Source: Clostridia bacterium
GTDB taxonomy: Bacteria > Bacillota > Clostridia > Lachnospirales > Lachnospiraceae
DNA length: 64,000 nt
Reading direction: 5' to 3'
Assembly: GCA_910576325.1 (NCBI GenBank)
Contig: CAJTIM010000002.1
Coordinates: 2,501-66,500, forward strand
In this document: positions 7,647 through 15,609 of the stretch, in pieces
Numbering within the stretch: the stretch's first letter is position 1
Layout of the letters: the number at the start of each line of letters is the position of its first letter
The notes under the pieces: model-generated
Told to the model about the DNA's origin: nothing
The model's input: the letters and a program-made list of their open reading frames with translations, nothing else
Database searches by the model: none
Position numbers and translations under genes: made by a program

Positions 7647-8987
7647 TCACATCTGCATCGACATTCCTGCCGGTACTAAAATCAGAATCATCACTACAAT
7701 CAGCATAAGTATCATGGGCAGCAGCATCCGTGTGGACGCCTCCTCCCCCGCTCTGACCGCAAGCTCCTTGCGCTGCTCAAAGGCCTCCTGCACTTCCGCC
7801 TTAAGAAGTCTTGTTAAGCCGTGATTTCCTTTTCTCAGATTCTGCTCCAGCAGCACAGACAGCTTAAGATAACAGGGAATCCGGCAGCGCAGGCCAAAAT
7901 TTTCATATGCCTTGATTTCCGCAATTCCGTTCTGCATTTCCCTTAAGGTCAGTGCCATTTCCTCGTAGGCATAGCGCAGCGGCGTTCCTTCCTGCTCACG
8001 CTTGGCCTGATAATCCCGGACAATCGTTTCCCAGGCCGTGCGTACGGCCGCTCCTGCTCCCATAAGCAGTACCAGCTTGCTTACAATCTGAGCATAGTCT
8101 CTTTGCATCTGCCTTTCCCTTTCTTTTGTTTTCCGCACCAGCTCCCGATCCCTTGCTCCGTAAAGCGCCGCCGTGCACGCCAGGGTAAGAAGCAGAATCA
8201 GGATGGGGGATAAAGACTTTTTTTCCTCCCAGGTAAGCCGCTTCCCATTTATCTGCTCCGGGAGCTCCTTTTGAGCCTTCTCTCCTCCCTTTTCCTGCAG
8301 CTCCTCCAGCTTTTGGGCAAGCTCCCGCCTGAATTCTTCCTCCGTGCTCAGAATGGGCGGCAGGACTTTTACGCAGGCCCGGTAGACGGCCTCCTCCCCA
8401 TTGCAGATCAGACGGGCCGTCAGCTCCACAATGCTTCCTTCCTCTTCAAGCTTCTCCGGACGAATGGTTCCATCCATATTTAAAACCTCATAGGAGTCCA
8501 ATCCCCATTCAACCTCTATAGGCGTCCCTTCTATCCGACGGATAAGCTTTAAGTCAGCGCGCACCTCCTCCAAAGAGATGTTTTCTCCCAAAATGTAGCT
8601 CTCCATCTCTTCCACCGCCCGGGCCAGAAGCTCCCGGCTTTGCTCCGAAGACAGCTTCTGCGGCTCCACCTCTATGGTTATTTCCTCTGTTTCCCCATCC
8701 TCCGGCGTCATCAGAAGCTCCTGCCGGTAGGTATGCTTCTGTCTTGGCAGAAAACGGCCCTCCGTCAGGCTGCTGCTCTGTCCCAGCGGCAATACCCATG
8801 CCAGTATGGTAAAGCATAAGCCGGCCGCCAGAACTCCGGCCAGAAGATTGATTTTTTCCGTATAAAAAAGCTCTTCCTCTTTTGTGCCGTCCGTTCCGGC
8901 ATGAAGCAGCCTGAGATTCTGTCTTACCGCCTCCTGTCCCGGCATTTTCCCCTTCATTTTCTTCCAAATATACCTGCTCAGCTTCAT
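7647..8987 (-). CDS. TadC-like pilus platform protein with a large inserted domain
   Basis: 446 residues. The C-terminal half resembles type II secretion F-type platform proteins (SKLVLLMGAGAAVRTAWETIV, GLTRLLKAEVQEAFEQRKELAVRAGEEAS, then a terminal hydrophobic helix MLLPMILMLIVVMILILV). Unlike a plain TadC, transmembrane helix 1 (about 46-66) and helix 2 (about 258-278) are separated by roughly 190 mostly charged residues, probably outside the membrane. It sits 3 bases downstream of tadB, as expected for a TadB-TadC pair. The function of the insertion is unknown. Confidence 0.8.
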   Translation of the reverse strand: MKLSRYIWKKMKGKMPGQEAVRQNLRLLHAGTDGTKEEELFYTEKINLLAGVLAAGLCFTILAWVLPLGQSSSLTEGRFLPRQKHTYRQELLMTPEDGETEEITIEVEPQKLSSEQSRELLARAVEEMESYILGENISLEEVRADLKLIRRIEGTPIEVEWGLDSYEVLNMDGTIRPEKLEEEGSIVELTARLICNGEEAVYRACVKVLPPILSTEEEFRRELAQKLEELQEKGGEKAQKELPEQINGKRLTWEEKKSLSPILILLLTLACTAALYGARDRELVRKTKERERQMQRDYAQIVSKLVLLMGAGAAVRTAWETIVRDYQAKREQEGTPLRYAYEEMALTLREMQNGIAEIKAYENFGLRCRIPCYLKLSVLLEQNLRKGNHGLTRLLKAEVQEAFEQRKELAVRAGEEASTRMLLPMILMLIVVMILILVPAGMSMQM

Positions 8988-8990
8988 TTC

Positions 8991-9728
8991 CTATACCTCG
9001 ATATCAAGCAGCCGTTTTCCCATATGCCAGGCCAGAAGATACAGGCCGAGACTGCCTGTCATTACGATGATTCCTGTGAAGCTTCCGTACAGCGGATTTA
9101 AAAAACCGGGGCATCCCATCCGCAGATACAATATCATGGCAAAGGGGACGAGGTTCATTACTTTCTGTTCGTATTTTCTGGAAGCAAGGGCCATGGATGC
9201 CTGGCGCTCCGTCTCTGCAATCTGCGAGATTGTCCGGGCCGTATCCTCCATTATTCCAATCAAGTCGCCGCCGTTTCGCTTTCCTGCGGTGAAGATCTCC
9301 GCAAAGGTTCCTGCTTCCTCCAGACCGCTGCGCTTTGCAAAATCCTCCATAGCCGCTTCTATGGTTTGGTTGGCGTCCAGCTTTCGTTCCATGGCGGAGA
9401 GCTCCTGAATCATATCCGTATTCCCCGCATAGACAAGCTGCAAATCCTTCCTCGCCTCCCGGATGGCATTTTCCGCCGAATAACCTGCTGCCAGGGCTGC
9501 CGCAATCCCCTCCACGGCATCCTTAAACTGCAGCTTTAATGCCTTTCTGCGCTTTTCCCCCAGGTACTCCCCCTTTTCCCGGAGAAGCCAGAGCAGCACC
9601 AGCGGAAATAGCAGGAGCGCCCAGGGGGAATTGTAGAAGCACAGAGCAATGATGCCGGTCAGGGCCGCAGCCTCCGGAACAAAGAGCATCCGCTCTCTTT
9701 TATTCGGACGATAACGCCTGTAATCCAC
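8991..9728 (-). CDS. tadB: TadB-like pilus platform protein (T2SSF family)
   Basis: 245 residues with N-terminal hydrophobic helices (about 16-50) and the cytoplasmic F-type domain: AVEGIAAALAAGYSAENAIREA, FAKRSGLEEAGTFAEIFTAG and GGDLIGIMEDTARTI. C-terminal membrane segments follow. The start is GTG 9728 with GGGAGG 7 bases upstream; it overlaps the end of tadA by 29 bases. TadB and TadC form the inner-membrane platform driven by the TadA ATPase. Confidence 0.87.
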   Translation of the reverse strand: MDYRRYRPNKRERMLFVPEAAALTGIIALCFYNSPWALLLFPLVLLWLLREKGEYLGEKRRKALKLQFKDAVEGIAAALAAGYSAENAIREARKDLQLVYAGNTDMIQELSAMERKLDANQTIEAAMEDFAKRSGLEEAGTFAEIFTAGKRNGGDLIGIMEDTARTISQIAETERQASMALASRKYEQKVMNLVPFAMILYLRMGCPGFLNPLYGSFTGIIVMTGSLGLYLLAWHMGKRLLDIEV

Positions 9729-10899
9729 CTGCTTCCCTCCCGATTCCTGCCGCTCTCATTTTTCCCGTATGATGCAGTTCTCCCTGCCGCTTCAGCTGTC
9801 CCCGGACCTGTCCGCCTGAATTCTCTTCCTCCTGAAAGGAAAACAGGATATGAAGAAGAAACTCTCCTTCCTCCATTCCGTCAAGCTCCACTATCTCCAG
9901 AACCCTTCGGCTTCCGTCCCGCAGGCGGCCCAGATGAACAATGAGATCCACGCCGGAGGCAATCTGCCTGCGGATGGCTGCCAGAGGCAGATCCATTCCC
10001 ATTAACACCATGGTTTCCAGCCGGCTCAGCATGTCCCTGGGGCTGTTGGCATGACCGGTGCTTAAGGAACCGTCGTGGCCGGTATTCATGGCCTGGAGCA
10101 TATCAATGGCCTCCGCCCCCCGGACTTCTCCCACTATGATACGGTTGGGCCGCATGCGCAGAGCGGTGCGTATCAGATCCCGGATGGTGATCTCATGCTC
10201 GCCCTCCAGGTTGGCGTTTCTGGCCTCCAGACGCACCAGATTTTCCGCTGTCACCAGTTGAAGCTCCGCATTGTCCTCGATGGTAATGATCCGCTCTCCC
10301 GGCGGTATAAACTCGGAAAGGGCGTTAAGAAAGGTTGTTTTTCCCGAGCCTGTCCCTCCGCTTACAAAGATGTTATATCCGGCCGTTACCGCTTCCCTTA
10401 GAAACTCCGACGCTTCCTCGGTTACGGAGCCCCATTCAATTAACTGAGCAATTCGAATGGGCTGATCCGGAAACCTCCGAATGGTGATCACCGGCCCGTT
10501 CAGCGCAATGGGGTCCAATACGATATTTACCCTGGAGCCGTCCGCCAGCCTTGCGTCCGCAATGGGATTTGCCTTGGAAACATTCCGGTTGCAGAAGCTT
10601 ACAATCTGCTGAACCACATCCTCCAGTTTTTCCTTTGATGCAAATTGCTTGTCCCACCGGAACAGATGCCCGCCCTTTTCCACAAAGATATCCCGAGGGC
10701 CGTTTACCATAATCTCCGTTACAAGCGGATCTTCGATCAGCTCCTGCAGCAAATCCAGTCTTCGGATTCCGTTAAACAGCTCCTTTTGTATCCGCAGCTT
10801 TTCCTCCAAAAGAAGGTACTTTCTGCTGCTGAACCGCAGAATCTCCTGCATAATCAGCTCTTCCACTTCTTCATCCGTCAATTCCCGCGACAGATCCAT
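9700..10899 (-). CDS. tadA: TadA/CpaF-type pilus assembly ATPase
   Basis: A hexameric secretion ATPase energising Flp pilus assembly. Visible motifs are [16 protein letters not shown] (N-terminal domain), the arginine stretch GPVITIRRF, Walker [16 protein letters not shown] (about 183), the Asp box [11 protein letters not shown], Walker [16 protein letters not shown] and the His box [13 protein letters not shown]. The 399-residue length is normal. ATG 10899 is used, but the frame stays open upstream with non-ATG codons, so a slightly longer N-terminus is possible. The last 40 residues or so are poorly conserved and overlap tadB. Confidence 0.92.
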   Translation of the reverse strand: MDLSRELTDEEVEELIMQEILRFSSRKYLLLEEKLRIQKELFNGIRRLDLLQELIEDPLVTEIMVNGPRDIFVEKGGHLFRWDKQFASKEKLEDVVQQIVSFCNRNVSKANPIADARLADGSRVNIVLDPIALNGPVITIRRFPDQPIRIAQLIEWGSVTEEASEFLREAVTAGYNIFVSGGTGSGKTTFLNALSEFIPPGERIITIEDNAELQLVTAENLVRLEARNANLEGEHEITIRDLIRTALRMRPNRIIVGEVRGAEAIDMLQAMNTGHDGSLSTGHANSPRDMLSRLETMVLMGMDLPLAAIRRQIASGVDLIVHLGRLRDGSRRVLEIVELDGMEEGEFLLHILFSFQEEENSGGQVRGQLKRQGELHHTGKMRAAGIGREAGGLQALSSE

Positions 10900-10952
10900 C
10901 TGCCTTTGTACCTGTTTCTGCAGCTCCTCCCGCAGATTTTCCCAATTCCGTT

Positions 10953-11918
10953 TCAGTTTTTACTCCACCTCTTTCCTTCTGTCTTCGCATACCCTTCCAG
11001 CTGTTCCATATTGGGGAAGGTAATCTCTTTTGTTTTTTCCAGTATCTCCTCCAGTTCCAAAAGCTTCAGGGTCTCCCGGTACTGCCAGAGCTTTGCCCTG
11101 GCCGTCTCGTCGGCCGCAATGGGCATATAGATTGCGTCGCAGCCCTCCAGCAGTTCAAATATTCCGTCCGCCCCGAAGCTCAGATCCAGGATTGCAAACT
11201 CGTATCTGCTTTCCCGCTCCAGGGCTTTTAGAAGCTCCTCCCAGTCCTCCCGTTTAATGTCTTTCAGCTCCGCAGGCGATTTGATCGGGGGAATGTAGCT
11301 CAGGCTTCCGATTTTCCCGATCAGGCTTTCCAGCTTGCAGGCAAACGCTTTTTTCCCCTGCTTCATAAAATAGATGAGCTCTGACAAGGTCTGTCCATCA
11401 CTGGGATAGAGGGCCTCAAAACCGGAAAATTCCTCCATATTCAGATACAGGGTGCGCCTCTGCTTTGCCAGCTCCTTTCCCATGGCCAGGGCAAAGCTTG
11501 TCTTTCCAATCCGGCCCAGAGGGGAAAATATGCCGATTCGCTTCATTTCACTTAGCCGCAGGGCTGTTCCAAGGCTTGCAGGCGTTCGCTCCGCATAGAT
11601 ATCATAGGCCTTTTTTAAAATCTGCGGGCATGACTGGTATTTGTAGATGACCGGATATTCCGGCTCTTCTTCCTGGTATTCTTCCTCCGAAAGACAGATG
11701 ATCTGTCCCGGGCATTTTTCTTTTTTGAATTCCTTTGCGTAATTTTTTGAAAGCAGAACGATGTCTGCCGGGTGTTCTTTTGTATCCTCCAGAAGCTTTT
11801 CCAGACCGGTAAATCCATGAACTACAAACAAGGGGTTCTGATGCCGGCCGGCATACTCCGCAAACCGCATTGTGTAGTCCCGTTCTACATCGCAGACAGC
11901 GATCTGTTTTCTCTTCAC
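10953..11918 (-). CDS. TadZ/CpaE-like pilus localisation ATPase
   Basis: A MinD/ParA-superfamily protein of about 321 residues. An N-terminal receiver-like region (IAVCDVERDYTMRF, ADIVLLSKNYAKEF) is followed by a deviant Walker A IGIFSPLGRIGKTSFALA (about 135) and the Walker B-like YEFAILDLSFGADG. TadZ proteins place the Tad machine at the cell pole. The start is GTG 11918 after GGGAGG; a TTG one codon earlier is also possible. It overlaps the 42-residue peptide gene by 4 bases, and its stop is 53 bases before the tadA ATG. Confidence 0.83.
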   Translation of the reverse strand: MKRKQIAVCDVERDYTMRFAEYAGRHQNPLFVVHGFTGLEKLLEDTKEHPADIVLLSKNYAKEFKKEKCPGQIICLSEEEYQEEEPEYPVIYKYQSCPQILKKAYDIYAERTPASLGTALRLSEMKRIGIFSPLGRIGKTSFALAMGKELAKQRRTLYLNMEEFSGFEALYPSDGQTLSELIYFMKQGKKAFACKLESLIGKIGSLSYIPPIKSPAELKDIKREDWEELLKALERESRYEFAILDLSFGADGIFELLEGCDAIYMPIAADETARAKLWQYRETLKLLELEEILEKTKEITFPNMEQLEGYAKTEGKRWSKN

Positions 11919-12043
11919 CAAAGCCCTCCCTTAAGGAACAGCGCTCCCGCCAGCAGACAGACAAGCATCTGTACTTCCAGAAAGACCAGGGTCAGCAGGC
12001 AATAGCCTTGATGTTTGTGCATAAACCGCAGTATGGATACCAA
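11915..12043 (-). CDS. 42-residue single-span membrane peptide, first gene of the pilus operon
   Basis: A frame too small for routine calling. TTG 12043 follows GGAGG with 6 bases between, and its TGA overlaps the tadZ start. The product MVSILRFMHKHQGYC opens a hydrophobic helix of about 23 residues and ends FLKGGLW. I know no family for it. Good ribosome-binding site, tight coupling to tadZ and a promoter directly upstream support expression. It could be a pilus accessory peptide or a leader whose translation sets tadZ expression. Confidence 0.5.
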   Translation of the reverse strand: MVSILRFMHKHQGYCLLTLVFLEVQMLVCLLAGALFLKGGLW

Positions 12044-12155
12044 ACTGCCACCTCCTTCTACTTCAATACGTAAATCCGGAAATATGGTTTGATTCAAACC
12101 TGAGATGTTGGCTGTGCCGTCTTCGGCGCCAGCCAGGAAAGATTAATCGATCTTG
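12044..12155 (-). promoter_or_regulatory. Structured leader of the Tad-type pilus operon
   Basis: Between the predicted transcription start (about 12155) and TTG 12043 lie two strong inverted repeats. One is 12099-12137, a nested stem pairing CCTG with CAGG and GGCTG with CAGCC around a GCCG/CGGC hairpin. The other is 12086-12100, GGTTTG-ATT-CAAACC. The two share bases at 12099-12100, so competing folds are possible. It does not match the c-di-GMP GEMM-I core that I remember. A regulatory RNA is inference. Confidence 0.45.
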
Positions 12156-12161
12156 TGTTAG

Positions 12162-12190
12162 ATTATAGGCCGGGTTTCTGGCTTTGTAAA
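12162..12190 (-). promoter_or_regulatory. Sigma-A-type promoter of the pilus operon
   Basis: Read on the minus strand: TTTACA (12185-12190), a 17-base spacer, then TATAAT (12162-12167). It lies directly downstream of the bofA stop and points into the pilus genes. Confidence 0.75.
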
Positions 12191-12201
12191 TTGTAAAAAT
12201 T

Positions 12202-12393
12202 TCACAAAATTCCAAAGGCCGAAATTCCGTAAAGCAGTCCCAGCCCGCTGATACCAAGGCTTCCGACTGTCAAAAGGGTCAATATATTTAATCCTACAAA
12301 CACACCGATATTTTGAGAAATTAGGATTGCATTGATGATCTGGATTCCAATTGCGCCAAATACCATGCGAAGCAGAAAATTTAATGCTTTCAT
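12202..12393 (-). CDS. bofA: BofA-family sporulation protein (pro-sigma-K processing inhibitor)
   Basis: A 63-residue membrane protein with two hydrophobic helices: MKALNFLLRMVFGAIGIQII and a C-terminal segment with GVFVGLNILTLLTVG and LGISGLGLLYGI, the typical BofA ending. In Bacillus BofA holds the SpoIVFB protease inactive in the forespore membrane. Its presence indicates a spore-former. It is divergent from the yaaL-like gene, with which bofA is often linked. A TATAAT lies about 15 bases upstream of the ATG, but I could not assign a sigma factor. Confidence 0.85.
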   Translation of the reverse strand: MKALNFLLRMVFGAIGIQIINAILISQNIGVFVGLNILTLLTVGSLGISGLGLLYGISAFGIL

Positions 12394-12530
12394 CTCTTTG
12401 TCCTAATCTTTTTTACCATTATATGGATATTCGATCCAATATATTCTATTTTTTAGTATAAATGCCAGTTCTTTTGCCTATACTTTTACTACAACACAAA
12501 TACTTATCACGGAAAGTGGGGGATTGCAGT

Positions 12531-12764
12531 ATGGGGTTTTTACGAAAGGAACCGGCGCCGCCGGAGGATTCCTTTACCAGACGGCAGCTTCTGGAGGATC
12601 TTCATTCTACCAAAAATGCATTGGATACCGCTTACGCTAACTTTGAGACAGTGGTGGACCCCGATCTCATCGACTGTTATACTTATGAAATCTATTCTGT
12701 GCAGAAACGCTATAAATTTTTGCTGGAGCAGGCGAAGCAGATGGATTTGCAGACATTTTTTTGA
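12531..12764 (+). CDS. YaaL-family (DUF2508) protein
   Basis: 77 residues from ATG 12531, which follows GGGGGAT by about 7 bases; the in-frame extension to 12462 lacks a ribosome-binding site. The body (RRQLLEDLHSTKNALDTAY, NFETVVDPDLIDCYTYEIY, QKRYKFLLEQAK) matches DUF2508, a small helical family encoded next to bofA and recR in Firmicutes. Function unknown. A terminator follows 16 bases after the stop. Confidence 0.85.
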   Translation: MGFLRKEPAPPEDSFTRRQLLEDLHSTKNALDTAYANFETVVDPDLIDCYTYEIYSVQKRYKFLLEQAKQMDLQTFF

Positions 12765-12780
12765 TACGCATTGCCAAAAA

Positions 12781-12823
12781 CCGGAAAGCAGTAGTTTTTC
12801 ATCACTGCTTTCCGGCCTTTTTT
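12781..12823 (+). terminator. Rho-independent terminator after the yaaL-like gene, probably bidirectional
   Basis: CCGGAAAGCAGT (12781-12792) pairs perfectly with ACTGCTTTCCGG (12804-12815) and is followed by CCTTTTTT. An A-run precedes it (12776-12780), so it may also stop the convergent yjbQ transcript. Confidence 0.9.
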
Positions 12824-12861
12824 ACTTCATATTCTTCGGGCAATCCGTACTATGTATTCCG

Positions 12862-13359
12862 CTACGCCTCTCCCATCACCTGCACCTGTACCGTACGCTC
12901 CCTGCCTCGTGTTTCATCAAAATCTATGAAATGAATAAATCCGAATTCCCCTAAGTCCAGCTCACCGTCTATCAGTACAACCGTTTCGCTCCGCCCTACG
13001 ATGGAGGAGCGCAGATGCGCATCCGTATTGTGACAGCAGCGCCGGCTTTCTCCGTGCTCCGCCGCGTATGCTATGGCCTTCTCTCCGGGATGATGATACA
13101 TCCCGTCCCTCCTGTATGCCGGAATGATTTTCTCGAAAACATCTACCAAATCCTGCTGCAATGTCTCAAGTCCTGTCATGGACATATCGAATGCACATTC
13201 CTGCGTAATCACACAGCAGGTCGTATGGTGGGAATATACAACCGCAATTCCGTTTCTGATTCCCGAGCGTTCCACAATTTCCTTCGTTTTTGCTGTAACA
13301 TCATGGAACGTAATTTCCTTGTCTTGTGACATCACCTTAATCTCTTCTCTATAAACCAT
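12862..13359 (-). CDS. YjbQ-family protein (UPF0047), copy 1 of 2
   Basis: 165 residues, ATG 13359 after GGAGAGGG. It has the family core: SHHTTCCVITQE, a His-containing YHHPGE, CHNTDAHLRSSIVG, VLIDGELDLGEF and FDETRGRER. YjbQ proteins are small trimeric enzymes, with weak thiamine-phosphate synthase activity reported for the E. coli member and real role unknown. Here it is the last gene of a kinase-isomerase operon, 8 bases after the TIM-like gene, so a step on a phosphorylated sugar is the better guess. The motifs differ from the usual SPHTTA and GTWQ in the same way as in copy 2 (22492-23112). Confidence 0.85.
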   Translation of the reverse strand: MVYREEIKVMSQDKEITFHDVTAKTKEIVERSGIRNGIAVVYSHHTTCCVITQECAFDMSMTGLETLQQDLVDVFEKIIPAYRRDGMYHHPGEKAIAYAAEHGESRRCCHNTDAHLRSSIVGRSETVVLIDGELDLGEFGFIHFIDFDETRGRERTVQVQVMGEA

Positions 13360-13367
13360 ACCCTCTC

Positions 13368-14084
13368 CTATTTCATTTCCGCCCTTTGTTTTTTCAAATC
13401 GTCTGCCGCCCTCCTGGTTGCGGCTATCATTTCATCAATCATAGCCAGAGGATCCTCCGCATTTATAATCCCCGAAGCTGCTCCCGCCGCCTCCGAACCT
13501 GCCATAATAAAATCGTAGACCTGCCGGCCACTGGTAATACCTGCCGCCTGTTCTACCATGATATCCGGATCAATGGCCTTGATCGCCTCTATGACCTCCC
13601 GCACAAATGCCATATCGCTGACTCCACCTGCTCCCCCGATCAGTTCTGACGGTTCAGGATTCAAAATGTCCGGATGAAGCTGAGCCAGCGCTTTCGCCTC
13701 ATCAACCGTATCCGCACAGGCAAACACTAAAAAATCCAGCTCTCTGGCCCGGTCAATAGTTGCTTTAACCGCCGGGACCGACATGGGCTTCTCACAATGA
13801 TTTACCACAACTCCCTGTGCTCCCGCCGCTTTCAGCCCCTCGGGCAAAATATCCGCCATCCCGCGTCCCGGGCGCAGGGTATCCATATAAGGCGCCAAAA
13901 CAATCAGATGCCTGGTATTCTCGGCTACCCGGCGAATCTCCGTACACGGCGTTATAAAAAGTACGTCAATGTCATATTTTTCTGCTGCCGCGTCCGCTGC
14001 TTTCGCATATTCCAGCACCTGATCTCCATAGATATAATTCTTTGTTCCTATTTCAAAATACGGGGTTCTGATTTGTGGCTTCAT
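13368..14084 (-). CDS. Triosephosphate-isomerase-like sugar phosphate isomerase
   Basis: 238 residues from ATG 14084 (AAGGGG 5 bases upstream; an in-frame start at 14099 lacks one). It resembles the short archaeal-type TIM. The catalytic Lys sits in EIGTKNYIYG, the His in VVVNHCEKPMSV and the Glu in NPEPSELIGGAGG; a phosphate loop follows at VEQAAGITSG. The usual Asn two residues before the Lys appears to be Gly. A canonical glycolytic TIM is unlikely inside this operon, so the substrate is probably a tetrulose or other small sugar phosphate made by the neighbouring kinase. Confidence 0.82.
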   Translation of the reverse strand: MKPQIRTPYFEIGTKNYIYGDQVLEYAKAADAAAEKYDIDVLFITPCTEIRRVAENTRHLIVLAPYMDTLRPGRGMADILPEGLKAAGAQGVVVNHCEKPMSVPAVKATIDRARELDFLVFACADTVDEAKALAQLHPDILNPEPSELIGGAGGVSDMAFVREVIEAIKAIDPDIMVEQAAGITSGRQVYDFIMAGSEAAGAASGIINAEDPLAMIDEMIAATRRAADDLKKQRAEMK

Positions 14085-14151
14085 ACTTTCCCCTTTCAAT
14101 TTTTTACGGTACCCGTTTTCCGAGCCCCATTTCTTAACCCTTTGCTCATAT

Positions 14152-15609
14152 CTATTGTTCGTAATATTTCCGGACGTTTTCCCACATCTTTAGAAACCGT
14201 CCGTACTTTTCCTCATAAAATTCCGTTTCCTCCGGAATCGGCTCAAACCTGTGCCCTACATGAACCATATGTTCCGCAGCCTCATGATAGTCCTTGTAAA
14301 CTCCCAGACGGCAGGCCGCTATCATCGCCGCCCCCAGGGCACAGATATCCGTCCGGTTCAAACGCAGTATAGGAATTCCTGTAACGGAAGCAATCATCTG
14401 ACACCAAAGAAAGCTTTTGGAAGCGCCTCCCATCATTGTGATCCGGCGTATGCCGCATCCGTTGTCCGAGAAATCCTTCACAGCTCTCTTCACCCCAAAG
14501 GACACGCCCTCCATAATTGCTCTTGCAAAATCGAAACGGTCGTGCTCCAGCGTGAAGCCCGTGAGGATTCCTTTCGCTTTTACATTCCAGTTCGGGTAAA
14601 ACGCTCCTGTGAGATAGGGATAAAAAAACAGGTCCTTCGCTTTCTCCCGTCTTGCTGCCGCCTCCTCGTTCATCCTCCCGAAATCCTCCGGAAGAAATTC
14701 ATTTTTGAACCACTGCAGGGAGGCACCTGAACAGACCAGAGAAGCCATTGCCCCATAAAGCCCCTCTACCGGATGCTTGCCCGGCGCTATATAGCTTTTT
14801 GTAAACAAGGGCTTTTCGCCAATCCCCATCAGCACCCAGGTAGTACCGGCTGACAGAAGCATATCGCCCTCATGGACGGCGCCTGCTCCTATGGAAGCAC
14901 AGTACTGATCGTGAGCCCCGTTAAATACGGGGATCCCCTCTCTAATGCCCATTTTGCAGGCTGCTTCCCTTTGAAGCTCTCCTATCTTCATACCGGTGGG
15001 ACGCACTATGGGAAGCTCTTCTCTTGTAACGCCGGCTGCCTTCATTAATTTTTCGTCCCAATCATTCTTTTCCACATTGTAAAGCTGCCTCATAGCCGCA
15101 TTGGTAGGATCGATCACCGGCTCGCCCGTAAGAAAACGATTCACCACCTCCAATGTGGTCAGATACATGTCTGCACCCTTATAAGCCCGATCTCTTTTCA
15201 TATACCGAATCTTTGCCGCATCCAGAGCCGGATTGATCTTCCAGCCGGAGGTATGATAGATATATTCCCCTCCCAGCTCCTCTTCTATCTCATCCGCCTC
15301 TTTCTGCGCCCGGGTATCCATCCAGGTGATGGAATTCCCAATAAATTTTCCTCTGTCATCCACAGCTACCGTGCTGCCGCCCTGAGCAGAAACAGACAGC
15401 CCGGCCACCTCATGAGCCGGAATTCTTTTTACCGCCTCACGCACCGCTTTCACGGAAGCCAGAATCCAGTCTTCCGCCCTCTGTTCCACACAGCCTCCCC
15501 GGCTGAAAAGCTCATAGCCGCTGCTGCCCGCTGCCGCCACCTGTCCCCGGTCATCTACCACAAGGGCCTTTGTACAGGTAGTCCCAATATCTAAACCAAT
15601 TACATACAA
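14152..15609 (-). CDS. FGGY-family carbohydrate kinase
   Basis: 485 residues with the complete FGGY layout: the N-terminal phosphate-binding loop GLDIGTTCTKALVVDD, substrate-side SAQGGSTVAVD and TWMDTRAQKEADEI, GAHDQYCASIGAGAV in the middle, and the C-terminal MGGASKSFLWCQMIASVTG with ALGAAMIAA. These enzymes phosphorylate sugars or polyols at the expense of ATP. The exact substrate cannot be read from sequence. The ATG lies 10 bases inside the end of the deoR gene, and the TIM-like gene follows. Confidence 0.92.
   Translation of the reverse strand: MYVIGLDIGTTCTKALVVDDRGQVAAAGSSGYELFSRGGCVEQRAEDWILASVKAVREAVKRIPAHEVAGLSVSAQGGSTVAVDDRGKFIGNSITWMDTRAQKEADEIEEELGGEYIYHTSGWKINPALDAAKIRYMKRDRAYKGADMYLTTLEVVNRFLTGEPVIDPTNAAMRQLYNVEKNDWDEKLMKAAGVTREELPIVRPTGMKIGELQREAACKMGIREGIPVFNGAHDQYCASIGAGAVHEGDMLLSAGTTWVLMGIGEKPLFTKSYIAPGKHPVEGLYGAMASLVCSGASLQWFKNEFLPEDFGRMNEEAAARREKAKDLFFYPYLTGAFYPNWNVKAKGILTGFTLEHDRFDFARAIMEGVSFGVKRAVKDFSDNGCGIRRITMMGGASKSFLWCQMIASVTGIPILRLNRTDICALGAAMIAACRLGVYKDYHEAAEHMVHVGHRFEPIPEETEFYEEKYGRFLKMWENVRKYYEQ

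Noticed and set aside
12044..12155. c-di-GMP (GEMM) riboswitch before the pilus operon
   Set aside because: The leader folds but lacks the conserved GEMM core; kept only as an unassigned structured leader.
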